Source: Candidatus Neomicrothrix sp. UBA6944
GTDB taxonomy: Bacteria; Actinomycetota; Acidimicrobiia; Acidimicrobiales; Poriferisodalaceae
Assembly: GCA_002448715.1 (NCBI GenBank)
Contig: DJZU01000059.1
Span: forward strand, 1 to 22,400
Reading direction: 5' to 3'
DNA: 22,400 nucleotides
Position 1 is the first letter of the stretch. Every line of letters begins with the position of its first letter. The notes under the pieces are model-generated. The model was given only the letters and a program-made list of their open reading frames with translations, searched no databases and was not told the DNA's origin. Positions 21,966 through 22,400 of this stretch are shown piece after piece. The position numbers were made by a program, and so were the translations under genes.

Positions 21966-22400
21966 TTATAGACCGAGCGCCGAACGAAGATCGTCAACCC
22001 GATCCGTTCGTTCCCAAGTAAACAACTCATCGGATGCATCGCGACCAAAATGTCCATACGACGCTGTGGGTTTAAAGATTGGCCGGCGAAGGTCTAAGTC
22101 TCTTAGAATCGCTGCCGGCCTGAGATCGAATACCTCGTTGATTGCGGCAGTAATGCGTTCTGGATCAACATTCTCAGTCCCGAAGGTCTCTACAAGCACT
22201 GATACAGGACGCGCGACCCCAATTGCGTAAGCAACTTGGACTTCGCATCGGTCGGCGGCACCAGCAGCTACGAGATTCTTGGCCACCCAGCGCGTAGCGT
22301 AGGCGGCTGAGCGGTCGACCTTTGAGGGATCTTTCCCCGAGAAAGCACCTCCGCCGTGTCTTGCGTAGCCGCCGTAAGTGTCAACGATAATTTTTCTTCC
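21966..22400 (-). CDS. metK: S-adenosylmethionine synthase, C-terminal part (5' end outside window)
   Basis: The frame is open to the right edge, so only about 144 C-terminal residues are seen. MetK makes S-adenosylmethionine from Met and ATP. The phosphate-binding signature GGGAFSGKDPSKVDRSAAY lies near the edge, preceded by KIIVDTYGGYARHG. It is followed by EVQVAYAIGVARPVSV, FDLRPAAILRDLDL and the C-terminal YGHFGRD, all typical. Its SAM product is used by rsmB and the TrmH-type enzyme here. It heads the metK-priA-def-fmt-rsmB block, with a 49-nt gap to priA. Confidence 0.97.
   Translation of the reverse strand, partial: GRKIIVDTYGGYARHGGGAFSGKDPSKVDRSAAYATRWVAKNLVAAGAADRCEVQVAYAIGVARPVSVLVETFGTENVDPERITAAINEVFDLRPAAILRDLDLRRPIFKPTASYGHFGRDASDELFTWERTDRVDDLRSALGL

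Noticed and set aside
1..22400. Insertion sequences, prophage, CRISPR or toxin-antitoxin genes
   Set aside because: No transposase, integrase, direct-repeat array or terminal inverted repeats were recognised; genes are tightly packed housekeeping and metabolic genes.

Overview
The window looks like chromosome of an actinobacterium. Three things support this. The conserved blocks infC-rpmI-rplT-RNA methyltransferase-pheS-pheT and metK-priA-def-fmt-rsmB are present. The PriA lacks helicase motifs, as in actinobacteria. Genes at the head of transcription units repeatedly have a TANNNT box 5-7 nt before the start codon, the signature of leaderless mRNA. Base composition looks moderate (about half G+C by eye). 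A free-living, possibly aquatic Acidimicrobiia-type lineage would fit, but that placement is inference from memory of gene content. No mobile element, CRISPR array, rRNA or tRNA gene was seen.

Layout from left to right: (1) 2-352, the 3' end of a D-2-hydroxyacid dehydrogenase (+). (2) 356-5852, on the minus strand, the translation operon infC-rpmI-rplT-TrmH/SpoU methyltransferase-pheS-pheT. Both infC and the methyltransferase must use non-ATG/GTG/TTG start codons. (3) 5853-6134, an infC leader/promoter region with a terminator-like hairpin and a competing pairing, plus a perfect 10-bp palindrome. (4) 6135-6542, a DUF1844 protein (+). (5) 6555-10933, minus strand: hisG, then mogA-ribD-ribE-ribBA in one riboflavin operon. 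ribH is not adjacent and no FMN riboswitch is seen. (6) 10997-15389, plus strand: a catabolic-looking set consisting of an ACMSD-like amidohydrolase, a dienoyl-CoA isomerase-like crotonase, an amidase and an N-acyl-homoserine-lactonase-like metallo-beta-lactamase. (7) 15365-22400, minus strand: metK (partial), priA, def, fmt, rsmB, a YfcE-like phosphoesterase, a COG3618 amidohydrolase and a GNAT acetyltransferase, tightly packed and often overlapping.

The genes make sense as housekeeping modules. Formyl-Met is added by Fmt and removed by Def. IF3, L35, L20, an rRNA/tRNA methyltransferase and PheRS form the translation block. GTP is converted to riboflavin by RibBA, RibD and RibE. The 10997-17600 stretch of hydrolases and one beta-oxidation auxiliary enzyme separates the metK-rsmB block from the rib block, which I recall as neighbours in other actinobacteria. 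It is the only accessory-looking part of the window. I found no clearly new multi-gene system. The most unusual signals are the start codons of the translation operon, the possible infC attenuator and the leaderless promoter pattern.
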